In this document: piece after piece, positions 6,224-7,274 of the stretch | Layout: each line of letters begins with the position of its first letter | Numbering within the stretch: position 1 is the stretch's first letter | Assembly (NCBI GenBank): GCA_002450075.1 | Contig: DJYJ01000059.1 | Span: 1-7,274 of the forward strand | Source: Clostridiales bacterium UBA6981 | GTDB lineage: Bacteria > Bacillota > Clostridia > Oscillospirales > Oscillospiraceae | Length of the DNA: 7,274 nucleotides | Direction of reading: 5' to 3' | Notes under the pieces: model-generated | Told to the model about the DNA's origin: nothing | Database searches by the model: none | What the model saw: only the letters and a program-made list of their open reading frames with translations | Made by a program: the position numbers and the translations under genes

Positions 6224-6958
6224 ATGTCTGTCGTATCCATGAAGCAGCTGCTGGAAGCCGGTGTCCACTTCGGTCACCAGACCCGCCGCTGGAACCCCAA
6301 AATGGCCGAGTATATCTACTGCGAGCGCAACGGTATTTATATCATCGACCTGCAGAAGACCGTCAAGAAGCTCGAAGAGGCCTATACCTTCGTGCGCGGC
6401 CTCGCCGAAAAGGGTGAGACGATCCTCTTCGTCGGCACCAAGAAGCAGGCGACCGACGCCGTCAAGGAGGAAGCCTCCCGTGTCGGCATGTACTATGTCA
6501 ACGCCCGCTGGCTCGGCGGTATGCTGACCAACTTCAAGACCATGCGCACCCGCGTCGACCGTCTTGCCCAGCTCAAGAAGATGCAGGAGGACGGCACTTT
6601 CGACATGCTGCCGAAGAAGGAAGTCATGAAGCATCTCGGCGAGATGGAGAAGCTCGAGAAGTATCTCGGCGGCGTTAAGGACATGCGCAAGCTGCCCGGC
6701 GCCCTGTTCGTTGTCGACCCCCGCAAGGAGCACAACGCCATCGCCGAAGCCCGCAAGCTGCACATCCCGATCGTTGCCATCGTCGACACCAACTGCGACC
6801 CCGATGAGGTCGACTATGTCATCCCCGCGAACGATGACGCCATCCGCGCCATCCGCCTGATCTCCGCCACGATGGCCAACGCCGTCCAGGAAGGCCGTCA
6901 GGGCGAGGACGCCTCCGCCGAGGAGACGGCCGAGGAAGCCGCTCCCGCCGAGGAATAA
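6224..6958 (+). CDS. rpsB: 30S ribosomal protein S2
   Basis: A 244-residue protein of the small ribosomal subunit, located at the head-body junction and needed for S1 binding and initiation in many bacteria. The sequence carries the classic S2 signatures: MKQLLEAGVHFGHQTRRWNPKM (positions 6-27), IDLQKT at 41-46, LFVGTKKQA at 68-76, RWLGGMLTNF at 95-104, LPGALFVVDPRKEHNAIAEA at 157-176 and VDTNCDPDEVDYVIPANDDA at 187-206. The tail after 223 is acidic and Ala/Glu-rich, as in many clostridial S2 proteins. ATG at 6224 follows AAAAAGGAG with a 7-base spacer and begins MSVVSMKQLLEAG, the expected start. tsf follows, the conserved order. Expression should come from the extended -10 promoter upstream and may be fed back through the leader. 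Confidence 0.98.
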   Translation: MSVVSMKQLLEAGVHFGHQTRRWNPKMAEYIYCERNGIYIIDLQKTVKKLEEAYTFVRGLAEKGETILFVGTKKQATDAVKEEASRVGMYYVNARWLGGMLTNFKTMRTRVDRLAQLKKMQEDGTFDMLPKKEVMKHLGEMEKLEKYLGGVKDMRKLPGALFVVDPRKEHNAIAEARKLHIPIVAIVDTNCDPDEVDYVIPANDDAIRAIRLISATMANAVQEGRQGEDASAEETAEEAAPAEE

Positions 6959-6969
6959 TTCATAAAGCC

Positions 6970-7000
6970 AAAAGGGGCGCTAATGCAGCACCCCTTTTTT
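6970..7000 (+). terminator. Terminator-like hairpin between rpsB and tsf
   Basis: AAAAGGGGCGCT (6970-6981) pairs with AGCACCCCTTTT (6987-6998) with one C/A mismatch and a five-base loop. The T-run reaches 7000. It lies between genes of one operon, so it probably attenuates rather than stops transcription, lowering tsf relative to rpsB. A partial terminator in the same gap is known from E. coli rpsB-tsf. Confidence 0.75.
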
Positions 7001-7028
7001 CAAAGAAATTTACAGGAGGAATATAACT

Positions 7029-7274
7029 ATGGCATTCACTGCTCAGGATGTAAAAGCGCTGCGTGAGATGACCAACGTCGGCATGATGGACTGCAAGAAG
7101 GCTCTTCAGGCCACCGACGGCGATATGGATAAGGCAGTCGACTGGCTGCGTGAAAAGGGCCTTGCCAAGGCCGCGAAGAAGGCCGGCCGCGTGGCCGCCG
7201 AGGGCATGGCTTATGCCCGCGTCTGCCCCGAGTGCGGCGTCGGCGCCATTGTCGAGGTCAACTGCGAGACCGAC
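7029..7274 (+). CDS. tsf: Elongation factor Ts, N-terminal part (cut by window end)
   Basis: EF-Ts recycles EF-Tu by releasing GDP. Eighty-two codons are present before the window ends. The UBA-like N-terminal domain and its hallmark are clear: VKALREMTNVGMMDCKKAL at 8-26, then DMDKAVDWLREKGLAKA (32-48). AGRVAAEG at 52-59 leads into the first core strand, ending VEVNCETD at 75-82, just before the expected phenylalanine of the TDF motif. ATG at 7029 follows AGGAGGA with an 8-base spacer, 70 bases after the rpsB stop. Cys66 and Cys69 form a CPEC pair followed by Gly, at a turn where most EF-Ts proteins that I know carry no cysteine pair. The rest of the gene lies beyond the window. Confidence 0.97.
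   Translation, partial: MAFTAQDVKALREMTNVGMMDCKKALQATDGDMDKAVDWLREKGLAKAAKKAGRVAAEGMAYARVCPECGVGAIVEVNCETD

Noticed and set aside
6110..6763. A minus-strand open frame opposite rpsB
   Set aside because: It mirrors rpsB codons and has no ribosome binding site; S2 identity on the plus strand is certain.

Overview
The window looks like chromosomal DNA from a GC-rich clostridial member of the Bacillota, plausibly Oscillospiraceae-like. The codons end mostly in G or C, ribosome binding sites are strong and purine-rich, and promoters lie in AT-rich islands. It also holds the MBOAT plus DHHW protein pair that is common in gut Clostridia. This placement is inferred from sequence character only.

Left edge (1-137): no gene. 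Two rho-independent terminators in tandem face right and most likely end a plus-strand gene lying just outside the window. Minus strand (138-5930): five genes read leftward and probably form one operon. In order of transcription they are a MarR-family regulator, an MBOAT O-acyltransferase, a DHHW (AlgJ/AlgX-like) membrane-anchored protein, a 12-TM MFS transporter of the SLC45/GPH type, and a membrane-anchored glycerophosphodiester phosphodiesterase. The gaps are 34, 18, 18 and 68 bases, and no minus-strand terminator is visible between genes. A good promoter (TTTACA, 17 bp, TAAAAT) sits ahead of the regulator.

Divergent intergenic region (5931-6223): this AT-rich stretch holds the leftward operon promoter and a rightward extended -10 promoter, followed by a structured leader of about 110 nt for rpsB. 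A perfect 15-bp palindrome covers the rightward -10 element. Right side (6224-7274): rpsB (ribosomal protein S2) and the first 82 codons of tsf (EF-Ts), in their usual order, separated by an intergenic terminator-like hairpin.

The MBOAT and DHHW proteins together resemble the membrane channel and the extracytoplasmic transferase of O-acylation machines such as AlgI/AlgJ/AlgX. The most economical reading is a MarR-controlled cassette that O-acylates a secreted or surface glycan or glycopolymer. The transporter and phosphodiesterase may handle substrates or turnover products. The acylated substrate, the donor and the regulator's ligand cannot be read from the sequence. The combination of these five genes is the part most worth following up; rpsB and tsf are ordinary housekeeping genes.
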